From: Butyricicoccus sp.
Lineage (GTDB): Bacteria; Bacillota; Clostridia; Oscillospirales; Butyricicoccaceae
Assembly: GCA_020025885.1 (NCBI GenBank)
Contig: JAHHRJ010000033.1
Location: 1-24,948 of the forward strand
Direction: 5' to 3'
Length of the DNA stretch: 24,948 nt
The translations under genes and the position numbers were made by a program. Positions 7,663 to 15,357 of this stretch are shown one piece after another; the first letter of the stretch is position 1; each line of letters opens with the position of its first letter. The notes beneath the pieces were generated by a model. It saw nothing but the letters and a program-made list of their open reading frames with translations. It had not been told where the DNA came from and made no database searches.

Positions 7663-8823
7663 TTACAACACGCGCATTGCACCATCCGCGTTCGGCAGTT
7701 TGGCTTTGCGCTCTGCCGCTGTCATCGGGATCGTGATGGCTGCCCCCTCTGTCTTGCATGCAACGAGTGCATCGTCTACCACTCCGCGTACATACCACGC
7801 ACTCTCAAGGTTATCAAGCGGCAGTAAAAGCTGCTGCGAGCCATCGCCCCACTCGATCGGGCGACGTTTTTCGCGGTGTGTAAGGGCGTCCATCATGTCT
7901 GCAACGACCGCTGATGCCGTCGCATGCTTGCCCGCACCACGTCCATAGAACATGACTTCACCCACCATATCCCCAGTTACCTGAATGCCGTTAAAGACAC
8001 CCTCTACGCTTGCGAGCGGGTTGGTCTCAGGAATCAAATGGGGTGCAACAAATGCATATACCTTGCCATCTGCGTTGCGCTTAGCGCGTCCAATGAGCTT
8101 AATGGCATATCCCATGCGGTCAGCTGCCGCCACATCTTCCAGCGTAATATGGGTAATGCCTTCACATGAAACCGTATCCGGATTGATTTTGTCGCCAAAG
8201 GCAAGGTCAGCCAAAATACAAATTTTACGGCATGCATCATGTCCTTCGATATCCGCAGTCGGATCTTTTTCCGCATATCCGCGGCGCTGTGCCTGTGCCA
8301 GTGCATCGGAGAACGAGACACCATTGCGAATCATCTGCGTCAAAATATAGTTTGTTGTTCCATTGAGGATACCGCAGATCTCTTGCAGCTGGTTTGCCGC
8401 GAGACACTGGATCATGGGGCGAATGAGCGGAATGCCGCCGCCAACGGATGCTTCAAAGAGATAATTTACATTGTGCTCCTTTGCAATCGCCAGCAGTTCT
8501 TCACCATGTGCCGCAACCAGCTCTTTGTTCGAGGTGCACACACTTTTTCCTGCACGCAGACAGCGCTTACTGAATTCATACGCCGCGCCAACGCCACCCA
8601 TCACTTCCGCTACCGCTTCAATTTCGGGGTCATTCTCAATCATTGCAAAGTCTTGAATAAATTTATCTGCATAATGCAGCTCTGGAAACGCACGCAAATC
8701 GAGAACATACTTGACTTCTACGGGTTCTCCCACTGCACGTGCAATCTGTGCTGCATTTTTTTCAAACACCTCATATACGCCCGAACCGACCGTACCATGT
8801 CCCAACACAGCAACTTTCAACAT
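7663..8823 (-). CDS. hom: Homoserine dehydrogenase with a reduced ACT domain
   Basis: A 386-residue enzyme that reduces aspartate-4-semialdehyde to homoserine with NAD(P)H. It starts with the nucleotide-binding motif VAVLGHGTVGSGV and continues with catalytic-domain signatures FEASVGGGIPLIRPM, GILNGTTNYILTQM and PTADIEGHDACRK. Many Gram-positive homologues run to about 400-430 residues with a complete C-terminal ACT domain. Here only about 45 residues remain after the catalytic domain (from residue 342, AWYVRGVVDD...AMRVL), too short for a full ACT fold. ATG 8823 has GGGAGG eight nt upstream. It lies 22 bp after the ACT-domain protein gene and 20 bp before thrB. Confidence 0.94.
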   Translation of the reverse strand: MLKVAVLGHGTVGSGVYEVFEKNAAQIARAVGEPVEVKYVLDLRAFPELHYADKFIQDFAMIENDPEIEAVAEVMGGVGAAYEFSKRCLRAGKSVCTSNKELVAAHGEELLAIAKEHNVNYLFEASVGGGIPLIRPMIQCLAANQLQEICGILNGTTNYILTQMIRNGVSFSDALAQAQRRGYAEKDPTADIEGHDACRKICILADLAFGDKINPDTVSCEGITHITLEDVAAADRMGYAIKLIGRAKRNADGKVYAFVAPHLIPETNPLASVEGVFNGIQVTGDMVGEVMFYGRGAGKHATASAVVADMMDALTHREKRRPIEWGDGSQQLLLPLDNLESAWYVRGVVDDALVACKTEGAAITIPMTAAERKAKLPNADGAMRVL

Positions 8824-8845
8824 AACGTGATCCTCCCTCGTTCAA

Positions 8846-9289
8846 TTACTCACTTGCCACCACTTCGATGTGCAGTACCCCATCCAAAGCCTCTGCACGC
8901 TGCATCAGTACATCGACTGTGCATTTCATTTCGTCTGTGCGAGCTGCAATGGTAACAGCTGCCTGTCCGCTCATAGGAATGCTCTGGTTGATGGTCAAAA
9001 GGTTTGCACCAACGCGCGCAAATAACCCCAGAATACTGGACAAGACACCCGGTCTGTCAGAGAGCATCAGATGAAACGTGATAATGCGGTCATGTGCCGC
9101 TTCATAAAACGGGCGAATGCCATCTTTATACTTATAATATGCGGATCTGGACAAGCCTACACTCTGTGCTGCTTCGCTTGCCGTGCGGACACGCCCAGCC
9201 TTTAATGCAGCATTTGCCTGAACCACTTTTTGAAACACTTCAGGCAAAAGCGTCCGCTCTACCAGATAATATTTGGGTTCGTTTTCCAT
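8846..9289 (-). CDS. ACT-domain protein, UPF0735/PheB family
   Basis: A 147-residue protein. The N-terminal half contains a helix-turn-helix-like segment (TASEAAQSVGLSRSAYYKYK), and the C-terminal half is a single ACT domain (DRPGVLSSILGLFARVGANLLTINQS). ACT domains bind amino acids. The family's nearest named member is B. subtilis PheB, a small protein whose molecular function is not firmly established. Its place as first gene of an operon with hom, thrB and lysC suggests an amino-acid-responsive role in this pathway, either DNA binding or control of Hom in trans; both are inference. ATG 9289 has GGGGAGG six nt upstream; the frame extends five codons further to a GTG overlapping that site. 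Confidence 0.88.
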   Translation of the reverse strand: MENEPKYYLVERTLLPEVFQKVVQANAALKAGRVRTASEAAQSVGLSRSAYYKYKDGIRPFYEAAHDRIITFHLMLSDRPGVLSSILGLFARVGANLLTINQSIPMSGQAAVTIAARTDEMKCTVDVLMQRAEALDGVLHIEVVASE

Positions 9290-9331
9290 TTTTGTCCTCC
9301 CCACAAGTACATCTGTCTTTTTATCTCACTA

Positions 9332-9360
9332 ATCATATCATAGAACGGTTCGTATTTCAA
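9332..9360 (-). promoter_or_regulatory. Promoter of the ACT-hom-thrB-lysC operon
   Basis: On the minus strand: TTGAAA (9360-9355), a 17-bp spacer, then TATGAT (9337-9332), preceded by an extended TG. The leader of about 35 nt is too short for a T-box or amino-acid riboswitch. Confidence 0.75.
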
Positions 9361-9485
9361 ACGGCATATTGTAATATTTTTACACACCGTGTCGGTATTT
9401 TTTTGTGCATATATAGAAAGTTCAGATTTTATCAGTTCCTCCAAATCACTGCTTGTATATACAACCTATTTTTCTTTTCTTGGCA

Positions 9486-9535
9486 AGAAAAGACCGCATT
9501 TCCATCCGATCTTGTCAGACAAAGCATGCGGTCTT
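9486..9535 (-). terminator. Terminator of the gdpP-ftsH operon
   Basis: On the minus strand, AAGACCGCAT (9535-9526) pairs with ATGCGGTCTT (9499-9490), followed by TTTCTTGCC. The 26-nt loop contains a nested TTGTC/GACAA hairpin. The stem begins about 12 nt past the ftsH stop codon. Between this and the next promoter (9361-9485) I see no gene. Confidence 0.8.
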
Positions 9536-9547
9536 ATCACCATTTTT

Positions 9548-11551
9548 TTAGTTTTCGGTATCTTGCTTGGATTCTGCACTCTGCTCAGATGGCAGCTCGG
9601 GGATAGAAGCAGGAGCTTGCGCTGTGGTTACAGGCGGAATATCCTTTCCTGTTTCCAGCACTTCTTCCTTTTCTTCCTCGATGGTGACATCTACATGTGC
9701 GCCACGCAACTCGTTCTCACACGGTACTTCACGGTCTGGAACATCTTCGCCATCATACAGCTTGCGGAATACGTCACCGTCAATGGTTTCATTGCGGCGC
9801 AGATATTCTGCAACACGTACCATCTGCTCGCGATTTTCTTCGAGCAGCTTGCGGCAGCGTGTATTTGCTTCCTGAATCAGGCGATGGATCTCTTCGTCGA
9901 TCTCAGCCGCCTTGGCATCAGAATAGCCCTTACCCGCAGCAAAGTCGCGTCCAAGGAAGATTTCTCCTCCTTGCGGGTCATAGTCCACCGGACCGATCTT
10001 ATCGCTGAAACCGTAGTTGATGACCATGGCACGTGCCATTGCAGTTGCCTGCTTGATATCGCCATAAGCGCCCGTGCTGACATCATCCATAAACATTTCC
10101 TCTGCCACACGACCTGCAAGGCAAACGATCAAATGCTCCTCCATATAACGGCGGGTACGGTATGCATTGTCCTCCTTCGGAAGCGGCATGGTAAAGCCGC
10201 CCGCACCATTGGAACGCGGAATGATGGTAACATGGTGTACTGGATCCTGTGTCGGCAATACATGGAACGCGATCGCATGACCTGCCTCATGATATGCGGT
10301 CAACTTTTGATCTTCCTCGTTGACAATACGGGTTCGCTTTTCAACGCCCATTACAACCTTCAAGAGTGACTGCTCAATTTCTTCTGTTGTAATGAACTTC
10401 TTATTGCGACGTGCTGCCAGAAGTGCTGCCTCATTAAGCAGATTTTCCAGATCTGCACCTGTAAATCCAGTAGTTGTCTTTGCAATGGACTTGAAGTCTA
10501 CATCTGGGTCAAACTGCTTGCCGCGTGCATGTACCTTGAGGATCGCCTCACGACCCACCACATCCGGTGCCCCCACATAAACCTGTCGGTCAAAACGACC
10601 CGGACGCAGCAGCGCATTGTCCAGAATATCCTTACGGTTGGTTGCCGCGATGACGATCACACCCTCGTTTGCACCGAAACCGTCCATTTCAACCAGCAAC
10701 TGGTTGAGTGTCTGCTCACGCTCATCGTGACCGCCGCCCAGACCAGCACCACGCTGTCTGCCTACGGCGTCAATCTCGTCAATGAATACGATCGCAGGTG
10801 CATTCTTCTTTGCCTGTTCAAACAGGTCACGCACACGCGATGCACCGACACCAACATACAGCTCTACAAAGTCCGAACCAGAGATGGACAGGAACGGCAC
10901 ACCCGCTTCACCAGCAACTGCCTTTGCGATCAAGGTCTTACCAGTACCTGGAGGGCCTACAAGCAGCACGCCCTTCGGAATACGTGCACCGATATCAATA
11001 AACTTGCGCGGATTTTTCAGGAACTCGACGATTTCCTGAAGTTCTGCCTTTTCTTCATCTGCACCTGCTACATCGTTAAACGTAACCTTTTTCTTGTCAT
11101 CGCTTGCCATTTTCACACGTGCACGACCGAACTGCATGGGGTTTCCACCGCCGCCGCCCTGTTTGTTCATCATAAAATACCAGAGCAGACCAAAGAGCAC
11201 GAGTACAATGAGGTATGGTACAAAGCTAGCCCACCACGGCATTTCCACCGTTTTATAGGTATATTCCTTTAGAATACCAGCTTCTCGCTGCTTATCGATC
11301 AGCTCACCCAAATCACTGTAAAACACATTCAAATATGGTACTTTGGCAGAAATTTTGCTATTTTTTCCATCATTCAGCACCAAATTGAGTGTACCGTCAT
11401 TGTATTCAAACGCCTGTACCTGCTCATGTTGAAACATGGAAACGACGTCAGAGTACTGTACCTCCTGATTTTTGTTGCCCATACTCAGCATATAGCTGAC
11501 AGCACTCAGCAGCAGGAGGATAATGATCAGATACAGACCGAAGCCTTTCAT
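9548..11551 (-). CDS. ftsH: ATP-dependent zinc metalloprotease FtsH
   Basis: A 667-residue membrane-bound AAA+ protease that degrades misfolded membrane proteins and selected regulators. It has two N-terminal membrane segments (about 4-23 and 108-128) flanking an extracytoplasmic domain. Then come Walker A GPPGTGKT (199-206), Walker B IVFIDEIDA, the second region of homology ATNRKDILDNALLRPGRFDR, and the zinc site HEAGH (421-425). The C-terminal tail past the protease domain is acidic and Glu/Pro-rich. The start is uncertain. ATG 11551 has AAAGGG close upstream; a TTG 24 nt earlier has AGGAG only 2 nt away. Last gene of the operon, 60 bp after hpt; the hpt-ftsH pairing is common in Firmicutes. 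Confidence 0.95.
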   Translation of the reverse strand: MKGFGLYLIIILLLLSAVSYMLSMGNKNQEVQYSDVVSMFQHEQVQAFEYNDGTLNLVLNDGKNSKISAKVPYLNVFYSDLGELIDKQREAGILKEYTYKTVEMPWWASFVPYLIVLVLFGLLWYFMMNKQGGGGGNPMQFGRARVKMASDDKKKVTFNDVAGADEEKAELQEIVEFLKNPRKFIDIGARIPKGVLLVGPPGTGKTLIAKAVAGEAGVPFLSISGSDFVELYVGVGASRVRDLFEQAKKNAPAIVFIDEIDAVGRQRGAGLGGGHDEREQTLNQLLVEMDGFGANEGVIVIAATNRKDILDNALLRPGRFDRQVYVGAPDVVGREAILKVHARGKQFDPDVDFKSIAKTTTGFTGADLENLLNEAALLAARRNKKFITTEEIEQSLLKVVMGVEKRTRIVNEEDQKLTAYHEAGHAIAFHVLPTQDPVHHVTIIPRSNGAGGFTMPLPKEDNAYRTRRYMEEHLIVCLAGRVAEEMFMDDVSTGAYGDIKQATAMARAMVINYGFSDKIGPVDYDPQGGEIFLGRDFAAGKGYSDAKAAEIDEEIHRLIQEANTRCRKLLEENREQMVRVAEYLRRNETIDGDVFRKLYDGEDVPDREVPCENELRGAHVDVTIEEEKEEVLETGKDIPPVTTAQAPASIPELPSEQSAESKQDTEN

Positions 11552-11611
11552 TTTCCCTTTCAAACCGGTTTCCAACTCTCCTTTCTTACTTATATCCGTT
11601 TGGATACATCT

Positions 11612-12157
11612 TTATTCCCCGCCGTAAACAGCAGGCTTCAAAATGCCGATATACGGCAGATTGCGATATTTTTCTGCGTAGTCTAGACCATAGCCGACTA
11701 CAAATGCGTCTGGAATCTCAAATCCCAGATAATCAATTGGTACTTCCACCTTGTGACGCTCTGGCTTAGACAGCAACGTACACAGGCGAATGGAAGCAGC
11801 ACCACGAGCCTTCAGAATCTTAATGAGAAAGCTGAGTGTCACGCCAGAGTCGAGGATATCCTCTACAATTACCAGATGACGACCATCGATCTTACTTCCA
11901 ATGTCCTTAATGATTTGTACTTCCCCAGTGGTCTTTGTGCCTGCACCATAGCTGGATACAGCCATAAAGTCAATATTGCAAGGAATGGTGATTTTACGGG
12001 TCAGGTCTGCCATAAAAACATAGGACCCCTTGAGCACACTTACAATCAATGGGTTCTTGTCGGCATAATCTTTGCTGATACGCTCGCCCAGCTCAGCGAC
12101 CTTCTCCGCCAGCTGCTGCTCAGAATACAATACTTCCTGAATATCTTGTTCCATCAT
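11612..12157 (-). CDS. hpt: Hypoxanthine phosphoribosyltransferase
   Basis: A 181-residue purine-salvage enzyme that joins hypoxanthine (and usually guanine) to PRPP to give IMP or GMP. The PRPP-binding signature VIVEDILDSGVT is near residue 100, with the expected PLIVSVLKGSYVF and DFMAVSSYG segments before it and the C-terminal DAFVVGYGLDYAEKYRNLPYIG base-binding segment. Length is typical. Its ribosome binding site (GAGGGG) lies inside the last codons of tilS, and only 3 bp separate the tilS stop from this ATG, so translation is probably coupled. TilS and Hpt are known in B. subtilis to act together on ftsH transcription; the shared operon fits that. Confidence 0.95.
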   Translation of the reverse strand: MMEQDIQEVLYSEQQLAEKVAELGERISKDYADKNPLIVSVLKGSYVFMADLTRKITIPCNIDFMAVSSYGAGTKTTGEVQIIKDIGSKIDGRHLVIVEDILDSGVTLSFLIKILKARGAASIRLCTLLSKPERHKVEVPIDYLGFEIPDAFVVGYGLDYAEKYRNLPYIGILKPAVYGGE

Positions 12158-12160
12158 GTC

Positions 12161-13498
12161 TTACAACCCCTCAAAACGGATTTCTAATATGTTGCTGCCG
12201 CATGGAACACGGCTTAAGTCTACACCCACCGACTGTACTGCAATGATCCCTTGGTCATCTGCAATGACAGCAAGTTTATCCTGCATTGAGGGTGGAATGC
12301 GGCGATCGGCAAAAATGCGTTTGAGCTGACGAAAACCACGCGTTTCTGCAAGCCTCAGCCGATCTTGTGGGGCTGCTGTACGCGCTGTCAGCGTACTAAA
12401 GTTTATTGTACCACAATCTGCCAGAAAAGTATCGCATGTTTTGCGAAAAACTTCTTCTGGTTTTTTGCGAATTATCGTAAGCCTTGTTGAAGTATCCCAG
12501 AGCGGCGCACAGAACCCATCAAACAGAGGAACCGGCAGCCGTTCTGGTTCATATACAATACGCAGACACCCTTGCTCCCGATAGGCACGAAATCCTGCTG
12601 GCAAATGACAGCTGCGATCTCCGCCTGATGATGTCAAGAGGTCTGTGAGCTGCCTGATGTGCCTTGCAGAGATCTGCTGCATGGGCACGCCTGCGCCCGT
12701 CAAAATCTGTGTCAGCATCCGTCCCCGAATCGCTGGGAACGTATCAAATGCGGAGAGCGTGATGCCGTTTTGGGTCTTTCCAGCTGCAAGTGCTTGCTCT
12801 GCCATAACATTTAGTGCCATATCATCTTCCCGCAGCTGTTCTGCTAGGCGCGTCGCCGCGCCCGCACAGTGCGGATTCACCTGACGCAAAACAGGTACAA
12901 CAGTATGCCGAATGCGATTGCGTGTATAGTCAAGTGTTCGGTTGGAGCTATCTGTCACAAACTGTTGTCCACGGCTTTGCAGATACGCTTCGATGTCTGT
13001 ACGCACCGCATGCCAAAGCGGACGAACGATCTGCCCGCGTACAGGCGGGATTCCCGTCATCCCCTTGGCTCCCGTTCCACGTGCCAGATGAAACAGCATG
13101 GTCTCCAAATTATCATCTGCTGTATGTGCCGTAGCAATGCGTGTAATGCCATGTTTCGCCGCGCATTGTGTAAACCGCTCATACCGCAATTTACGTGCCG
13201 CTGTCTCCACGCTCTGCCCGATCTGTTCGGCATATGCATACACATCTTCCCGCTCGATGTCGCAAGGGATCTGTAAACTTGTGCACAGGCTGTGGACAAA
13301 TTGTTCATCGCGCATAGACTCTGCCGCACGCAGACAGTGATTGAGGTGATATGCACAGACAGAATAGCCCAGCTCCCGCAGAACGAGTAAGAGCGCGACG
13401 GAATCGGCTCCGCCTGAGAGCGCAACCAATACAGCCTGCCCAGATTCCAGCATTTGATACTGTGCGATTGTCTGTGCTGTTTGTTTTATGAAACTCAT
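12161..13498 (-). CDS. tilS: tRNA(Ile)-lysidine synthase
   Basis: A 445-residue N-type ATP pyrophosphatase that attaches lysine to C34 of the CAU-anticodon tRNA-Ile, changing both its codon reading and its charging. The PP-loop SGGADS is at residues 28-33, followed by HLNHCLR, then ATAHTADDNLETMLFHLARGTG, a signature of the family. The C-terminal part (from about 340) matches the TilS tRNA-binding domain, ending with RGFRQLKRIFADRRIPP. The start ATG overlaps the dnaB stop codon as ATGA. An essential protein in most bacteria. Confidence 0.94.
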   Translation of the reverse strand: MSFIKQTAQTIAQYQMLESGQAVLVALSGGADSVALLLVLRELGYSVCAYHLNHCLRAAESMRDEQFVHSLCTSLQIPCDIEREDVYAYAEQIGQSVETAARKLRYERFTQCAAKHGITRIATAHTADDNLETMLFHLARGTGAKGMTGIPPVRGQIVRPLWHAVRTDIEAYLQSRGQQFVTDSSNRTLDYTRNRIRHTVVPVLRQVNPHCAGAATRLAEQLREDDMALNVMAEQALAAGKTQNGITLSAFDTFPAIRGRMLTQILTGAGVPMQQISARHIRQLTDLLTSSGGDRSCHLPAGFRAYREQGCLRIVYEPERLPVPLFDGFCAPLWDTSTRLTIIRKKPEEVFRKTCDTFLADCGTINFSTLTARTAAPQDRLRLAETRGFRQLKRIFADRRIPPSMQDKLAVIADDQGIIAVQSVGVDLSRVPCGSNILEIRFEGL

Positions 13499-14829
13499 GA
13501 GTGAATTCTATCCCGCGAAGAGAACGTGGTATACTGTCCGATCCATTGCAGCTCAATCGTTGTGGTCGCGCCATGACGATTTTTTGCAATGATAATCTCT
13601 GCCACATTCTTATCGTCGCTTTCTGCATCATAATAATCGTCACGATAAATAAACATAACGATATCTGCGTCCTGCTCGATCGCGCCTGATTCACGCAGAT
13701 CGGAAAGCATGGGTCGCTTATCCGCACGCTGTTCTGCCGCACGTGATAGCTGTGACAGACAGACAACAGGCACATTCAGTTCCTTCGCCATAATTTTGAG
13801 GCTTCTGGAAATCTCTGCAACCTCCTGTACACGGTTTTCGTTGCGCTTTCCCCCCGACTGCATCAGCTGAATGTAGTCAATGACAATAAGCCCCAAACTT
13901 TCACCCAAACGGCGGCATTTTGCCTTAATCTCTGCCACCGTAATTGCAGGGTTATCATCTACATAGATATGGGTCTTTGCCAGTACACTCGTCGCACGTG
14001 CAATCTTGATCCAGTCCTCCTGTCTCAAGTTGCCTGTTTTCAGCTTATGAGAATCCAGCAGTGCCTCACTTGCCAAAAAGCGCGAAGCGAGCTGATCCTT
14101 GCTCATTTCGAGCTGGAATACGACCACATCTTTGTTGGATGCCTTTGCAGCATTGAGTGCCAAATTGAGTGCAAACGCAGTTTTACCCATACCAGGACGC
14201 GCCGCAACCAGAATGAGGTCTGACTTATTGAGTCCAGTCAGTGCCTGATCCAGCTCACGGAATCCCGTTGAAACGCCCGGAATGTCGCTGTCTGAGCGGC
14301 TGCGCTCGTCAAGCTGTGCATAGAGATCCATAATTACCGACTTAATGTGAGACAGTCCTTTGATTTCTCTGCCCTGCCGCACATTATAGATTTTCTGCTC
14401 GGCAAGCTCTGCAATCTCAGACGCCGCGCCTGCTCCAGTAAATGCAAGCGTTTGAATCTCGCCTGCCACCTCAGCGATTGCACGCAGCATACTCTTATCT
14501 CGCACAATGGATGCATATTCCTTGACGTTTGCCGAGGTTGGTGTCACTTCCATCAGCTGCATGAGGTAAGTGCGTCCACCTGCATCGTCATAGTATCCCT
14601 GTGCTTTGAGGCGATCAAGTACCGTAACAGGGTCGATTTTCAGCGCACTGTTAAACATAGAATACACAGTTTCAAAAATACGCTGATGCTCTTCGGCATA
14701 AAAATCCTCTGGGCGAAGTAGTTCAATGACCTCTGCAATACATGCAGGGTCGATCAGCATAGAGCCAATTACCGCCTGCTCCGCCTCTAGGCTCTGCGGC
14801 AATTGCCTTGATAGCAGTTCATCTGCCAC
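13495..14829 (-). CDS. dnaB: Replicative DNA helicase DnaB (DnaC in Bacillus)
   Basis: A 444-residue hexameric replicative helicase that unwinds DNA at the fork. The N-terminal primase-interacting domain begins at LPQSLEAEQAVIGSMLID. The RecA-like C-terminal domain has Walker A RPGMGKT (211-217), Walker B LIVIDYIQLM and the DLRESGAIEQDADIVMFIYRDDYY segment. No intein is present. The start is GTG 14829 with GGAAGG seven nt upstream. The gene lies 21 bp after rplI and overlaps tilS by 4 bp. The order gdpP-rplI-dnaB is widely conserved in Firmicutes, supporting the call. Confidence 0.97.
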   Translation of the reverse strand: MADELLSRQLPQSLEAEQAVIGSMLIDPACIAEVIELLRPEDFYAEEHQRIFETVYSMFNSALKIDPVTVLDRLKAQGYYDDAGGRTYLMQLMEVTPTSANVKEYASIVRDKSMLRAIAEVAGEIQTLAFTGAGAASEIAELAEQKIYNVRQGREIKGLSHIKSVIMDLYAQLDERSRSDSDIPGVSTGFRELDQALTGLNKSDLILVAARPGMGKTAFALNLALNAAKASNKDVVVFQLEMSKDQLASRFLASEALLDSHKLKTGNLRQEDWIKIARATSVLAKTHIYVDDNPAITVAEIKAKCRRLGESLGLIVIDYIQLMQSGGKRNENRVQEVAEISRSLKIMAKELNVPVVCLSQLSRAAEQRADKRPMLSDLRESGAIEQDADIVMFIYRDDYYDAESDDKNVAEIIIAKNRHGATTTIELQWIGQYTTFSSRDRIHS

Positions 14830-14850
14830 AGTGTTTCCTTCCTTTCTGGA

Positions 14851-15294
14851 TTATGCTTCTACAACGTCTACGGTAATTTCTGCAACGATCTCAGGGTACA
14901 GCTTTGCCTTTACAATAGTTGTACCAAAGGTCTTGATCTGCTCCATAACGATCTTGTTCTTCGGAATATCCATGCCGTGCTGCTTCTTGAGGCATTCAGA
15001 TACTTCCTTTGCAGTGACTGCACCGAACAGTCTGCCGCCAGCACCGCCCTTTGCAGAAACCTTCACGCGTACTTCCTTGAGCTTTGCAGCATATTCTTCT
15101 GCTGCTGCCTTCTCAACTGCCGCGCGATGTGCAGCTGCTTCATCTGCCTGACGCTTGAGGTTCATATTATCTGCATTGGCAACCACCGCGAGACCGCGCG
15201 GCAGCAGGAAATTTCGACCGTAGCCTTCGCTGACCTCAATCATTTCTCCCTTTTTGCCCTGACCTTTTACATCTGCTTTGAGAATTACTTTCAT
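14851..15294 (-). CDS. rplI: 50S ribosomal protein L9
   Basis: A 147-residue two-domain L9. The N-terminal rRNA-binding domain (MKVILKADVKGQGKKGEMIEVS, then GYGRNFLLPRGLA) is joined by a long Ala/Lys-rich helix (about 45-75) to the C-terminal domain starting near GGRLFGAVTAKE. L9 binds 23S rRNA near the L1 stalk and helps maintain reading frame. ATG 15294 has GGAGG nine nt upstream. Located between gdpP and dnaB. Confidence 0.97.
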   Translation of the reverse strand: MKVILKADVKGQGKKGEMIEVSEGYGRNFLLPRGLAVVANADNMNLKRQADEAAAHRAAVEKAAAEEYAAKLKEVRVKVSAKGGAGGRLFGAVTAKEVSECLKKQHGMDIPKNKIVMEQIKTFGTTIVKAKLYPEIVAEITVDVVEA

Positions 15295-15326
15295 GGTAAA
15301 CTTCCTCCGTGATCTTTGAAATAACT

Positions 15327-15354
15327 GTTATATTCTGAAATAGCTTATAACCAA
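15327..15354 (-). promoter_or_regulatory. Possible internal promoter before rplI
   Basis: On the minus strand: TTGGTT (15354-15349), a 16-bp spacer, then TATAAC (15332-15327), in the 63-bp gap between gdpP and rplI. It would allow rplI-dnaB to be expressed independently of gdpP. The match is modest. Confidence 0.3.
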
Positions 15355-15357
15355 ATT

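Noticed and set aside
7643..7798. N-terminal extension of homoserine kinase
   Set aside because: It overlaps the 3' end of hom in another frame; GGGGAGG before ATG 7642 and the family's usual N-terminus fix the start.
9290..9331. T-box or riboswitch in the leader of the hom operon
   Set aside because: Only about 35-40 nt separate the predicted transcription start from the first gene, too short for any such element.
9366..9377. ATATT-GT-AATAT palindrome near the hom operon promoter
   Set aside because: Short, purely AT-rich arms in an AT-rich gap; expected by chance.
9473..9493. Near-perfect palindrome TCTTTTCTTG-G-CAAGAAAAGA
   Set aside because: A one-base loop cannot form a hairpin, and it overlaps the T-rich tail of the ftsH terminator; kept as part of that feature.
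9389..10369. 326-codon plus-strand open frame antisense to ftsH
   Set aside because: It overlaps the well-conserved ftsH on the other strand, has a Cys/His/Ile-rich shadow composition, no ribosome binding site and no recognisable domain.
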